DNA of 64,000 bases, from NCBI RefSeq assembly GCF_000494755.1, contig NC_022657.1, positions 8,152,001 through 8,216,000 on the forward strand, read 5' to 3'. The stretch comes from Amorphoplanes friuliensis DSM 7358 (GTDB lineage Bacteria > Actinomycetota > Actinomycetes > Mycobacteriales > Micromonosporaceae). Of the stretch, positions 52,243 through 61,211 are shown one piece after another (within the stretch, counting starts at the first letter, position 1; each line of letters starts with the position of its first letter). The notes under the pieces are model-generated. The model had not been told where the DNA came from and did no database searches. It saw only the letters and a program-made list of their open reading frames with translations. The position numbers were made by a program, and so were the translations under genes.

Positions 52243-53724
52243 ATGACACCACAGATCGACCTCGCGCAGCCCCTACGGATCGTCCACTTGCGACAGGCGG
52301 CGACGCCACTGACCGTGGTGCTGGGCACCGAGGTCCTCCAGCGAGTCACCCGCTCGCGGGTCTTCCTCGGCAAGGTTCTCGGCGACGACCGCGCGGTCTA
52401 CGGGAGCACCACCGGCTTCGGCGCCCTGGTCGGGTACGCCGGCCGCGCGGACCAGGCCGACCAGGCGGACAACACCCTCGCCCATCTCGGCGCCGGCCAG
52501 GGCCCCGACCTCGACCCCGGGGTGGTACGCGCGACGATGCTGATCCGCGCCTGGTCCCTGGCCCAGGGCGCGTCCGGGGTGTCGCCGCACGTCATCGAAG
52601 CACTGGCCGCCATGCTCGCGACCACCTTCGTCCCCGCGATGCCGCGACTCGGGTCCGTGGGCGCGAGCGGTGACCTGATCCCGCTCGGTGCTGCCGCCCA
52701 GGCCCTGCGCGGCCGCGGGTACGCGTACGTCGACGGTGTGCGGATGCCCGCGGCGGAGGCGCTCGAACGTGCAGGCCTGACCCGGCTGCCACTGGACGGG
52801 CGGGACGCCCTCGCGCTGGTCAACGGCACGTCGCTGACCACGGCCGCGACCGCACTGGCGCTGGACAGCGTCCGCACCTCGCACCGGGTCGTGCAGATGC
52901 TGACCTGTCTGCTGGCCGACCTGCTCGGCTGCGACCCGCAGTTCCTCGACCCGCGGCTGATCGGCGCGTACGCCCACCCGGGCGCGATCGAGGTTGCCGC
53001 GTTCATGCGGGAGACACTCCGCGGTGCCGTGCCGTCGGGCACTCGGGCGTTGCAGGAGCCGTACAGCATCCGGTGCGCGCCGCAGCTGCTCGGTGCGGCC
53101 GAGGGCGCACTGCGCTATGTGGACGGTGTGGTCGAGGCCGACCTGGGCAGCGTCAGCGACAACCCGCTGTTCTTCCCCGAGGACGACCTCGTCGTGCACG
53201 GCGGCAACTTCTTCGGCCAGCCCGCCGCCTTTGCCGGTGACCTGCTGGCGATGGTGATCGCGCAGGTCGGCAACCTCGCGGAACGCCAGCTGGACCTGCT
53301 GGTCGACCCCCACCGCAACGGCGGGCTCCCGCCGATGCTCGCCGCCGGACCCGGGCAGCAGCACGGCCTGCAGGGCGTCCAGCTCGCCTCGACCGCGCTG
53401 ATCGCCGAGATCCGCCGGGACGCGATGCCCGCGAGCATGCAGAGCCTGCCGACCAACCTGCACAACCAGGACGTGATCCCGCTGGGCACCCAGGCGGCGT
53501 TGCGTGCGCTGGATCAGGCGCGCCTGCTGCGGCTGATCTGCGGTTCGCTCGCGCTGGGGCTGCGACAGGCCGCGTACGTGGGTGCCCGGACACCGACCGC
53601 GCCCGGCTGCGCGACCATCCTGGATGCCCTGGCCGAGGCCATCCCGGCGATCGACCCGGACCGGCCCCTCGACGGCGATGTCCGCCGGGCGGCAGATCTG
53701 GTGGAACGCCTGAGTTTTCTCTGA
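52243..53724 (+). CDS. MIO-dependent aromatic amino acid ammonia-lyase or aminomutase
   Basis: A 493-residue HAL/PAL/TAL-family enzyme. The MIO-forming triad is Ala141-Ser142-Gly143 (GASGDLIPL), and the catalytic tyrosine is Tyr53 in VYGSTTGFG. At the selectivity position the pair is His81-Leu82 (LAHLGAG), which in the family points to tyrosine over histidine (Ser-His) or phenylalanine. It could make coumarate by deamination, or beta-tyrosine if it is an aminomutase. Genes for histidine degradation are absent nearby, and the neighbours are an acid ligase and oxygenases, so a role in a specialised pathway is likely. Confidence 0.93.
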   Translation: MTPQIDLAQPLRIVHLRQAATPLTVVLGTEVLQRVTRSRVFLGKVLGDDRAVYGSTTGFGALVGYAGRADQADQADNTLAHLGAGQGPDLDPGVVRATMLIRAWSLAQGASGVSPHVIEALAAMLATTFVPAMPRLGSVGASGDLIPLGAAAQALRGRGYAYVDGVRMPAAEALERAGLTRLPLDGRDALALVNGTSLTTAATALALDSVRTSHRVVQMLTCLLADLLGCDPQFLDPRLIGAYAHPGAIEVAAFMRETLRGAVPSGTRALQEPYSIRCAPQLLGAAEGALRYVDGVVEADLGSVSDNPLFFPEDDLVVHGGNFFGQPAAFAGDLLAMVIAQVGNLAERQLDLLVDPHRNGGLPPMLAAGPGQQHGLQGVQLASTALIAEIRRDAMPASMQSLPTNLHNQDVIPLGTQAALRALDQARLLRLICGSLALGLRQAAYVGARTPTAPGCATILDALAEAIPAIDPDRPLDGDVRRAADLVERLSFL

Positions 53725-53747
53725 TTTCTCGCTCCTACGGTGAGCCC

Positions 53748-55313
53748 GTGACGCTCGATTACCTGATCATCGGGGCCGGGCCGGCCGGCCTCCAGCTCGC
53801 CGCCCTGCTGGAGGCCGACGGCAAACGCGACTATCTGGTGCTGGAGGGTGCGGGTGCGCCCGGCGCGTTTTTTGCCCGCTATCCCCGGCACCGCCAACTG
53901 ATCTCGATCAACAAGCCGCACACCGGCTCGGACGATCCCGAGGTCAATCTGCGGCTGGACTGGAACTCGCTGCTCAGCGACGACCCGGCGCTGCGGTTCA
54001 CGTCGTGGACCGAGCGGTACTTCCCGGACGCCGAGGTGATGGTCCGCTATCTGGCCGACTTCGCCGCCCGCACCGGGGTGAAGGTCCGCTACGACACCCG
54101 GGTCACGCGCATCTCCCGCGCTGACGGCGTCTTCACGGTGACCGCCGGCGACAGCTCGTGGCAGGCGCGGCGGGTGATCGTGGCGACGGGTGTCTCGCGG
54201 CCGTACGAGCCGGACATCCCCGGGTTCGAGCTGGCCGAGGGGTACGCCGACATGTCCGTCGACCCGCGCGACTACCTCGACCAGCGGGTGCTGATCATCG
54301 GCAAGGGCAACTCCGCCTTCGAGACGGCGGACAGCCTGATGGAGACGACCACGCTGATCCACCTCGCGGGGCCCAGCTCGGTGCGGCTGGCCTGGCGCAC
54401 ACATTACGTCGGGCATCTGCGGGCGGTGAACAACAACTTCCTGGACACGTACCAGCTGAAGTCGGCCAACGCGATCCTCGACGGGCACGTGCGCCGGATC
54501 GAGCGTGACGGCGACGGCTTCAAGGTGACGTTCGCGTTCTCGCGCGCCGACGAGGTGGTCAAGGAACTGCGTTACGACCGGGTGCTGGCCTGCACCGGCT
54601 TCGCCTTCGACGCGTCGATCTTCGACGACAGCTGCCGGCCGGACCTGGTCATCAGAGACCGCTTCCCCGCGCAGACTGCGGAGTGGGAGTCGATCAACGT
54701 CCCCGGCCTCTATTTTGCCGGCACGCTGAGCCAGGAACGCGACTTCAAACGGTCCACCAGCGGCTTCATCCACGGTTTCCGCTACGCCGTGCGCGCGCTC
54801 CACAAGATCCTGGAGCGCCGGTACGCCGAGACGCCGTGGCCCGCCGAGAAGCTGGACGGCACCCCCGAGTCCCTGACCGAGGCCATCATCACGCGGATCA
54901 ACCGCACCTCGGCGCTGTGGCAGCAGTTCGGGGTGCTGGCCGACGTGGTGACCGTGGCCGGGCCGGACGCGCGCTACCACGAGGAGGTGCCGGTCGACTA
55001 CTTCGCGGAGACCGGGCTGTTCACGGCTGATCACGACTACGAGCACGCCTTTGCCGTCACCCTCGAGTACGGCCCCGAGCACGACCAGGTGGACCCGTTC
55101 GACATCACCGTGACGCGCGTCGCGCAGGACGTGGTCGGACAGGCGCACGACGCCGCGTACCTGCACCCGGTCGTCCGTTATCACCGCGAGGGCCAGGTTG
55201 TCGCCACGCACCACCTGGCGGAGAACCTCGAGAACGAGTGGGACCGGCCGCAGGTGCACGTCGAGCCGCTCGCCGCTTTCCTCGGGCGCTGCCTCTCCGG
55301 TGCCGAGGGCTGA
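53748..55313 (+). CDS. FAD-dependent NAD(P)-binding oxidoreductase, copy 2
   Basis: A 521-residue paralogue of the flavoprotein at 50635-52179, with the same two GxGxxG motifs (GAGPAG and GKGNSA) and colinear throughout. The two copies lie on opposite strands on each side of the lyase gene. The start is GTG, 23 bp after the lyase stop, and the next gene begins 1 bp after its stop, so it is in the same operon. Two flavoprotein copies could catalyse successive steps, or work as a heteromer. Confidence 0.87.
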   Translation: MTLDYLIIGAGPAGLQLAALLEADGKRDYLVLEGAGAPGAFFARYPRHRQLISINKPHTGSDDPEVNLRLDWNSLLSDDPALRFTSWTERYFPDAEVMVRYLADFAARTGVKVRYDTRVTRISRADGVFTVTAGDSSWQARRVIVATGVSRPYEPDIPGFELAEGYADMSVDPRDYLDQRVLIIGKGNSAFETADSLMETTTLIHLAGPSSVRLAWRTHYVGHLRAVNNNFLDTYQLKSANAILDGHVRRIERDGDGFKVTFAFSRADEVVKELRYDRVLACTGFAFDASIFDDSCRPDLVIRDRFPAQTAEWESINVPGLYFAGTLSQERDFKRSTSGFIHGFRYAVRALHKILERRYAETPWPAEKLDGTPESLTEAIITRINRTSALWQQFGVLADVVTVAGPDARYHEEVPVDYFAETGLFTADHDYEHAFAVTLEYGPEHDQVDPFDITVTRVAQDVVGQAHDAAYLHPVVRYHREGQVVATHHLAENLENEWDRPQVHVEPLAAFLGRCLSGAEG

Positions 55314-55314
55314 G

Positions 55315-56346
55315 ATGCCCGTGGTCGACGAGGCCGGTGCCCGGCGGCGGCTGGACCCGGCACACTGGGACTTCTTCGCGGGCGGCGCCGGTGACGAGCG
55401 GACGCTCGGTGCCAATGTGGAGGCTTTCGGCCGGCGTCGCATCGTGCCGCGGGTGCTGCGCGGGACCGGCGAGCGGGATCTGCGGACCGGCCTGCTGGGC
55501 TGCGAGCTGACCATGCCGGTGCTGATCGCGCCGACCGCGTTCCACCGGCTGGCGCACCCGGACGGCGAGGTCGCCACGGCTCGTGCCGCCGCGGCGGCCG
55601 GGACGGTGCTCGTGGTCAGCATGGCGGCCACCCAGCCGGTCGGGGAGATCGCCACGACCGGGGCGCTGCTGTGGTTCCAGCTCTATCCGCAGCCGGACCG
55701 GGAGTTCACCACCACGGTCGTACGCCGGGCCGAGGCCGCCGGCTGCCGAGCGCTGGTCGTCACCGTCGACTCACCCGTCTTCGGCCGCCGCGAACGCGAC
55801 CTGCGCAACGGCTTCCTCGACCTGCCGTCCGGCCTGGCCTGCGAGAACATGCGCGACGCCGACGGCCGGATCCGCGACATCGTGATGGACGAAGGCCTGA
55901 GCTGGGACAGCATCGCCTGGCTCCGCAGCCGTACGCACCTGCCTATCGTCCTCAAGGGCGTACTGCACCCGGCCGACGCGCGGCTGGCCGTCGAGCACGG
56001 GGTGGACGCACTGATCGTCTCGAACCACGGTGGACGGCAACTCGACGGCGCGATCGCCAGCCTGGACGCGCTGCCCGCGGTGGTGGAGGCGGTCGGCGGC
56101 CGGTTGCCGGTGCTGCTCGACGGCGGCGTGCGGCGAGGCACCGACGTGCTCGTCGCGCTGGCCCTCGGCGCAACCGCGGTGCTGGTCGGACGACCGGTGA
56201 TCTGGGGACTCACCACCGGCGGCGCCGACGGGGTGCGGAGCGTGCTCGAGGGCCTGCGCACCGAGCTCGACCGGGCGCTGGCGCTGGCCGGTGCGGCACG
56301 ACCCACCGAGCTGGGTGCCGATCTGGTGGCGGTGCCGCGCGGATGA
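55315..56346 (+). CDS. FMN-dependent alpha-hydroxy-acid oxidase/dehydrogenase
   Basis: A 343-residue TIM-barrel enzyme of the lactate/glycolate/mandelate oxidase family. The active-site His and Arg are in SNHGGRQLDG, the FMN-binding Lys is in LPIVLKGV, and the phosphate loop is LLDGGVRRGTDV. The protein is compact at the N terminus. In an aromatic pathway a mandelate- or aryl-lactate-type substrate is plausible, as for 4-hydroxymandelate oxidase in hydroxyphenylglycine synthesis. The start lies 1 bp after the previous stop. Confidence 0.92.
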   Translation: MPVVDEAGARRRLDPAHWDFFAGGAGDERTLGANVEAFGRRRIVPRVLRGTGERDLRTGLLGCELTMPVLIAPTAFHRLAHPDGEVATARAAAAAGTVLVVSMAATQPVGEIATTGALLWFQLYPQPDREFTTTVVRRAEAAGCRALVVTVDSPVFGRRERDLRNGFLDLPSGLACENMRDADGRIRDIVMDEGLSWDSIAWLRSRTHLPIVLKGVLHPADARLAVEHGVDALIVSNHGGRQLDGAIASLDALPAVVEAVGGRLPVLLDGGVRRGTDVLVALALGATAVLVGRPVIWGLTTGGADGVRSVLEGLRTELDRALALAGAARPTELGADLVAVPRG

Positions 56347-57680
56347 TCGTCGTACCCGTGCTGGTGGTGGTCGTGCTGGGGACGGCCTGGACCCTGCCGC
56401 GCTGGCTGCCGCCCACGGTGGTCCGGCTCCGGGAGTGGATCTTCACGCGGGTCAACGGCACCGAGGGCATCCCCGTGCCCGGTCCCCTGGTCGGCGCCGA
56501 GCACTTCGATCTTGTCTACTCGCACCCGGCCGCGAACGGGCGCAGCCGCGGCGCCGGCCTCTCGGACCTGTTCTGGTACTGGCTCGCGCCCGGCCCGCAA
56601 ATGCACCAGGAGCATCTGGAACCCGGCGACCGCTACCAGGCGGTCGCCCGCACGACACGTCAGGTGCTCGCGGTGAAACACCAGCGCTCGGACGAGCTCG
56701 CCACCGCCGCCACCCGCCGGGTGCTCGACCGTCTGCCCACCGGCCGGATCAGCCACGTGCGCCTGCGCGACCTGATGATGCCCGTCTGGGCCGAGGTCTA
56801 TCACGAGCTCGTCTTCGCGGAGGCCTGCCCGCCCGAGACCCGCGAGCTGATCGTCACCAACGCGAACGACGTGGTCACGGCCCTCAAGGGCGCGGGTCTG
56901 CGGCACCTGGACCGGCGTGACCGGCTCACCCGCTATCTGCTCGCCCGGCTCGAGACCGGCACCTGCCCGGTGACCCTGCCGCCGGAGTTCACGCAGCTGG
57001 AGACGGCCTGGTATCTCCAGGGCGCGTTCTTCAACACCGCTGTCGTGCAGATGTCCGAGGCGATGGCCCACGTGCTGCTGGCGCTGGCCGAGCATCCCGG
57101 ACTCCAGCGCGGCCTGGACGACGACGACGCCCTCGACCGCGTGATCGACGAGACGCTGCGGGTGCATCCGCTCTTCGGGGTCGCTCACCGGATCACGTCG
57201 GCGCCGATCGACCTGCCGACCGGTGTGGAGCTGCCCGCGGGCTCGGTGCTGCTCTTCAACTACCTCGCCTTTCAGCGCACCGGTCCGGCCGCGGACGACC
57301 GGTTCGCCCCCGACCGGTGGCTGACGCTCAAGCGCAAGGACGCCCACTTCATTCCGTACGGCGTCACGGCGAACCGGGCCTGCCCGGCACGCGGCGTCGC
57401 ACCGGTGATGCTGCGCGCTGCCACCCGCGAGGTGCTGCGGCGTTTTGCCCTCGCGTCGTCGGTCTCGCACACCCGGTCGCTGCCCAGCCGCGGACCGGCC
57501 TACCTGACACCGGCCGGGGTTGCCGGACCCGGACGGCTGCGCCTGAGCGCGATGCACCTGCGGGACCGCTGGGCCGACGTCGGCCGCAGCCTCCGGCAGC
57601 TGGTGCTCGGCAGCTGGATGGTGATCGACGCGCGGCGGCAGCGGCTGTGCGCGACCTACTTCGAGGAGGCTGTCCGATGA
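56343..57680 (+). CDS. Atypical membrane-anchored cytochrome P450
   Basis: A 445-residue P450-like protein. An N-terminal helix (about 3-22) should anchor it to the membrane, unusual for bacterial P450s. The K-helix ExxR is intact (DETLRVHP), and the heme cysteine is Cys347 in PYGVTANRACPARG, which lacks the usual FGxG and the Gly two residues after Cys. The I-helix lacks the AGxxT pattern (LQGAFFNTA), so oxygen activation may differ. About 50 residues extend past the normal C terminus. It overlaps the previous gene by 4 bp (ATGA) and the next by 4 bp. Confidence 0.8.
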   Translation: MIVVPVLVVVVLGTAWTLPRWLPPTVVRLREWIFTRVNGTEGIPVPGPLVGAEHFDLVYSHPAANGRSRGAGLSDLFWYWLAPGPQMHQEHLEPGDRYQAVARTTRQVLAVKHQRSDELATAATRRVLDRLPTGRISHVRLRDLMMPVWAEVYHELVFAEACPPETRELIVTNANDVVTALKGAGLRHLDRRDRLTRYLLARLETGTCPVTLPPEFTQLETAWYLQGAFFNTAVVQMSEAMAHVLLALAEHPGLQRGLDDDDALDRVIDETLRVHPLFGVAHRITSAPIDLPTGVELPAGSVLLFNYLAFQRTGPAADDRFAPDRWLTLKRKDAHFIPYGVTANRACPARGVAPVMLRAATREVLRRFALASSVSHTRSLPSRGPAYLTPAGVAGPGRLRLSAMHLRDRWADVGRSLRQLVLGSWMVIDARRQRLCATYFEEAVR

Positions 57681-58930
57681 CACCGACCGAGCTGGCACCG
57701 CGGTTCTTCATCGCGGTCGCGGTGATCCTGCTCTTCTGCAAGGGCGTGGCCTGGCTGCTCGGCAAGGCGGGCCAGCCCGCCGTGGTCAGCGAGATGCTGG
57801 CCGGTGTCCTGCTCGGACCGTCCCTGCTCGGCCTGCTGCTCCCCGACGTCAAGGACGCGCTCTTCCCGGCCCAGTTGCTGCCCATCCTGTACGTCGTGGG
57901 ACAGGTCGGCCTGGTGCTGTTCATGTTCCAGGCCGGTTATGCGTTCACCGCGCACCGGGTCTCCGGTCTGGCCGGCACCGCCGGGATGGTGTCGCTGGCC
58001 GGCGTCACCGCCCCGCTCGTGCTCGGTGTCCTGCTGGTCCTCGTGACCTCGGGCGCGGTCCCCATCCAGGCCGAGGGCACGGCGCTCGGTGTCTCGGCCG
58101 CGTTTGTCGGCGTTGCGCTGGCCATCACCGCCTTCCCCATGCTGGCCCGGATCATCACGGAACGCGGGCAGGCCGGCACCCGGCACGGCACCCTCTCGCT
58201 GGCCAGCGGCGCGATCGACGACCTGGTCGCCTGGATCATGCTCGCGGTGGTCCTGGCCTTCGCCTCCGGCGAGGCCGGCCCGGCAGTCGTCACGGCCGGC
58301 GGCGCGGTCCTCTTCGCCCTGGTCCTCTGGTACGGCGGCAGGCGCACCACCACCGCCCTGATGACCAGCGGCCGGCTCGACGACCGCGCGCGGCTGCTCG
58401 GCACGGTGGTCCTGCTCTTCCTGGTCGCCTGGTACACCGACGAGATCGGCCTGTACGCGGTTTTCGGCGCGTTTGCGGTCGGTGTGGTCATGCCCCGCAC
58501 CGCCGCCACGGACCGGGTCGTGGACACCCTCACCCCGATCGCGGCGACCGTGTTCCTGCCGCTGTTCTTCACGTACTCCGGTCTGCGGACGGAGTTCGGC
58601 CTGCTCGGCAACCCGGCGGTCCTGCTCTTCGCCGTCGCCTGCGTGACGGTGGCGATCGTCGGGAAGTTCGGCGCGTGCTGGGCCGCGGCCCGGCTGCGCG
58701 GCGAGCCGCAGGGTGTGGCGCTGAGGGTCGGCGCGCTGATGAACGCCCGCGGCCTGATGCAGCTCATCGCCCTCAACGTCGGCCTGGAGGCGGGCATCGT
58801 GAACTCGTCGCTCTTCACCGTCCTGGTGCTGGTCGCCCTGATCACGACGCTGATGACCACACCGCTGCTGAGCTGGATCGACCGTTCCTCGAAGCCCGCA
58901 CCCGCACCGGTGCTCGTCGACGCCAAATAA
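57677..58930 (+). CDS. Cation:proton antiporter (CPA2/Kef type)
   Basis: A 417-residue membrane protein with about 12 helices and the Na+/H+ exchanger fold. The helix with SLASGAIDDLVAW holds the functional aspartates, and no C-terminal regulatory RCK domain is present. As the last gene of a tightly overlapping operon it may export the product or adjust ion balance for self-protection. Antiporters of this kind occur in some antibiotic clusters. Its start overlaps the P450 stop (ATGA). Confidence 0.9.
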   Translation: MTPTELAPRFFIAVAVILLFCKGVAWLLGKAGQPAVVSEMLAGVLLGPSLLGLLLPDVKDALFPAQLLPILYVVGQVGLVLFMFQAGYAFTAHRVSGLAGTAGMVSLAGVTAPLVLGVLLVLVTSGAVPIQAEGTALGVSAAFVGVALAITAFPMLARIITERGQAGTRHGTLSLASGAIDDLVAWIMLAVVLAFASGEAGPAVVTAGGAVLFALVLWYGGRRTTTALMTSGRLDDRARLLGTVVLLFLVAWYTDEIGLYAVFGAFAVGVVMPRTAATDRVVDTLTPIAATVFLPLFFTYSGLRTEFGLLGNPAVLLFAVACVTVAIVGKFGACWAAARLRGEPQGVALRVGALMNARGLMQLIALNVGLEAGIVNSSLFTVLVLVALITTLMTTPLLSWIDRSSKPAPAPVLVDAK

Positions 58931-58985
58931 TTGAAGAGACAACTATCACTGTTTCAACTACCCAGACATATGCGATTGTCGATGA

Positions 58986-59648
58986 ATGCGATCCAATCGG
59001 CTGTTGCTCGTCGAGGACGACACGGACCTGACGGAGTTGCTCACCGAGACGCTGGTCGACGAGGGGTACGTCGTGGACAACGCCCCCGACGGGCAGCGAG
59101 GACTGCATCTGGGCCTCACCCGCCCCTACGACGTGATGGTCATCGACCGGCTGCTGCCCGCGCTCGACGGCCTCGACCTGGTCGCCCGGCTGCGGTCACG
59201 GGCGGTGCCGGCGCGGGCGCTGATGCTCACCGCGCTGGGCACCGTCGACGACCGGATCGCCGGCCTCGACGCGGGCGCCGACGATTACCTGGTCAAACCC
59301 TTCGACCTCGACGAGCTGAGCGCCCGCGTACGCGCCTTGTGCCGCCGGACGGCCGACTCGACCGAGGCGCTGCGGATCGGCGCCGGGCTGCTCGACCTCT
59401 CGCTGCGGGACGCCGTGCTGCCGGACGGGTCCCGCGTGGCGTTGTCGGCGCGCGAGTTCGAGCTCCTGCGGGTGCTCGCCGCGCGGCCCAACACCGTGCA
59501 CTCCCGGGCCGAGCTGCGCAGCCGGGTCTTCGACGAGGCCGCCGCACCGTCCCTCGTGGACACCTACGTCTACTACCTGCGCCGCAAGCTGGGCCGCACC
59601 ACGGTGCGTACGGTCCACGGGCTCGGCTACCGGCTCGGCGCCCTCTGA
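58986..59648 (+). CDS. OmpR-family response regulator
   Basis: A 220-residue regulator. The receiver domain (1-118) has the acidic pair near residues 10-12, phospho-acceptor Asp54 (MVIDRLLP) and the conserved Lys in YLVKPFD. A winged-helix DNA-binding domain follows (about 125-220, ending GLGYRLGAL). It overlaps the kinase gene (TGATG). The 55 bp upstream are noticeably AT-rich for this genome and probably hold the promoter. Confidence 0.95.
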   Translation: MRSNRLLLVEDDTDLTELLTETLVDEGYVVDNAPDGQRGLHLGLTRPYDVMVIDRLLPALDGLDLVARLRSRAVPARALMLTALGTVDDRIAGLDAGADDYLVKPFDLDELSARVRALCRRTADSTEALRIGAGLLDLSLRDAVLPDGSRVALSAREFELLRVLAARPNTVHSRAELRSRVFDEAAAPSLVDTYVYYLRRKLGRTTVRTVHGLGYRLGAL

Positions 59649-60901
59649 TGGACGCCGACGAACGGTCGATCGTCCGGCGGGCCCGCCTGCGGATCGGTGT
59701 GCTCGTCGGCCTGGCGATCGGCGCACTGCTGATGCTCGGCGGAGGCATCTCGTACGCCGCTCTGCTCCACAGCCAGGAAAATCTGATCGCCGGCGAGCTG
59801 GAGTGGGGTGCGACGCGCGGCACGACCAGTGGCCCGCCCGGCTGCAGCTGGATCTTCGTCTCCGACGGCCGGACCGTTGACACCGGCGTCAACCCGCCAC
59901 CACCCGGCTTTCCGCTGCAGAGCGCGCTCGACACCGTCGCCACGACGCGGGCCACCGAGACCACCAAGATCGCCCGCAACGGCACGGTCTACTACGTCCG
60001 TACGCAGACCCGGGGCAACGGTGTTGTGCAGGCGGTCTTCGACGCGCGTTTCCAGCTGGCCGACCGCCGGCACCTGCTCCTCGCGTTCAGCCTGGCGGCA
60101 GCGGCCGGGTTGATCGCCGCGGTGCTGACCGGTGTGCTCGTCGCCCGGCGTGCCGTCGCGCCACTGGCCGAGGCGCTGGCCCGGCAGCGCCGCTTTGTCG
60201 CCGACGCGAGCCACGAGTTGCGGACCCCGATCGCCCAGGTGCACACCCGGGCCCAGCTCCTGGCCCGGCGCGCCCGCACCGGCGCGACCGCGGCCGACCA
60301 GCGTGACCTGGACCGGCTCGTCGGGACCACCCGGCGGCTCGGCGAGATCGTCGACGAGTTGCTGCTCTCGGCCCGGCTGGCCGCCACACCCGCCGACCGG
60401 CCGCCGACCGCCGCCGTCGACCTGGCCGAGCTGACCCGCGCGGCGATCGTCACCGAGGCCGACCGGGCCGGCGAACGCCACGTGTCGGTCACCCTCGACG
60501 CACCGGGTGATCCTTTGCCCGTCCCCGGGATCGAGTCCGCACTGCGGCGGGTCGTCGGTGAACTCCTGGCCAACGCCCTGACCCACACCCCCGAAGGCGG
60601 CCGGATCGGCGTCACCGTCCGCGCCGGGAACGGCCACGCCGAACTGATCGTCGCGGACACCGGCGACGGCTTCGACCAGGCGGACGCCGACCGCATCTTC
60701 GACCGCTTCCACCGCGGTGCGGGTGCCGGCGACCGCCGCTTCGGGCTCGGCTTGGCCCTGCTGCGCGAGGTCGTGACCAGCCACCACGGCACGATCGAGG
60801 CCGACGGCCACCCGGGGCGCGGGGCGACCTTCACCGTCCGGCTGCCCACGGGGGTAGCGTCGAATCGATCGACAACCTTCCGGGGAGGCAGCCATGGCTG
60901 A
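59648..60901 (+). CDS. Sensor histidine kinase
   Basis: A 417-residue membrane kinase with two transmembrane helices (about 15-40 and 143-166) and an extracytoplasmic sensor of about 100 residues that includes a single Cys (PPGCSW) and a Pro-rich stretch. A HisKA domain has phospho-acceptor His189 (DASHELRTP), and the HATPase domain has N, G1 (ADTGDGF) and G2 (FGLGLALL) boxes. It pairs with the preceding response regulator. The signal is unknown; control of the upstream metabolic cluster is possible. Confidence 0.94.
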   Translation: MDADERSIVRRARLRIGVLVGLAIGALLMLGGGISYAALLHSQENLIAGELEWGATRGTTSGPPGCSWIFVSDGRTVDTGVNPPPPGFPLQSALDTVATTRATETTKIARNGTVYYVRTQTRGNGVVQAVFDARFQLADRRHLLLAFSLAAAAGLIAAVLTGVLVARRAVAPLAEALARQRRFVADASHELRTPIAQVHTRAQLLARRARTGATAADQRDLDRLVGTTRRLGEIVDELLLSARLAATPADRPPTAAVDLAELTRAAIVTEADRAGERHVSVTLDAPGDPLPVPGIESALRRVVGELLANALTHTPEGGRIGVTVRAGNGHAELIVADTGDGFDQADADRIFDRFHRGAGAGDRRFGLGLALLREVVTSHHGTIEADGHPGRGATFTVRLPTGVASNRSTTFRGGSHG

Positions 60902-61208
60902 CGAACAGATCAACACGGAAGCCGCCGAGGGCGAACGCGACAGGCGTTTCCACGGCGGAGCACCCGCTCACCTCGACGACGACCAGCTCGCCCGGCGCAC
61001 CGAAGCCGAACGTGTCGAAGCCGGGATCGACGCGTACGACCCGAACGACGTGCCACCGGCCACCGACGAGGACCCGCAGACGGACCCCGCGACCTCCGAG
61101 GTCTATCAGGACATCACGGCCGTGACGGCGCGCCAGGAGAGCGAGGGCGAGACGGCCCCGCTCAGCCCCGACAACCCGTTCCCACCCACCCGGTACGCCG
61201 AGCAGTAG
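60894..61208 (+). CDS. Small acidic hypothetical protein
   Basis: A 104-residue, highly acidic and proline-containing protein with no transmembrane helix. It is rich in Glu, Asp and Thr, likely disordered, and ends in NPFPPTRYAEQ. It has a strong GGGGAGG ribosome binding site placed inside the end of the kinase gene and overlaps that gene by 8 bp, so it is part of the two-component operon. Family not recognised. Confidence 0.75.
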   Translation: MADEQINTEAAEGERDRRFHGGAPAHLDDDQLARRTEAERVEAGIDAYDPNDVPPATDEDPQTDPATSEVYQDITAVTARQESEGETAPLSPDNPFPPTRYAEQ

Positions 61209-61211
61209 GCA

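Noticed and set aside
52243..53724. Plain histidine ammonia-lyase (hutH)
   Set aside because: The selectivity pair is His-Leu, not Ser-His, and no histidine-degradation genes are adjacent; still to be tested, so the product name was left open.
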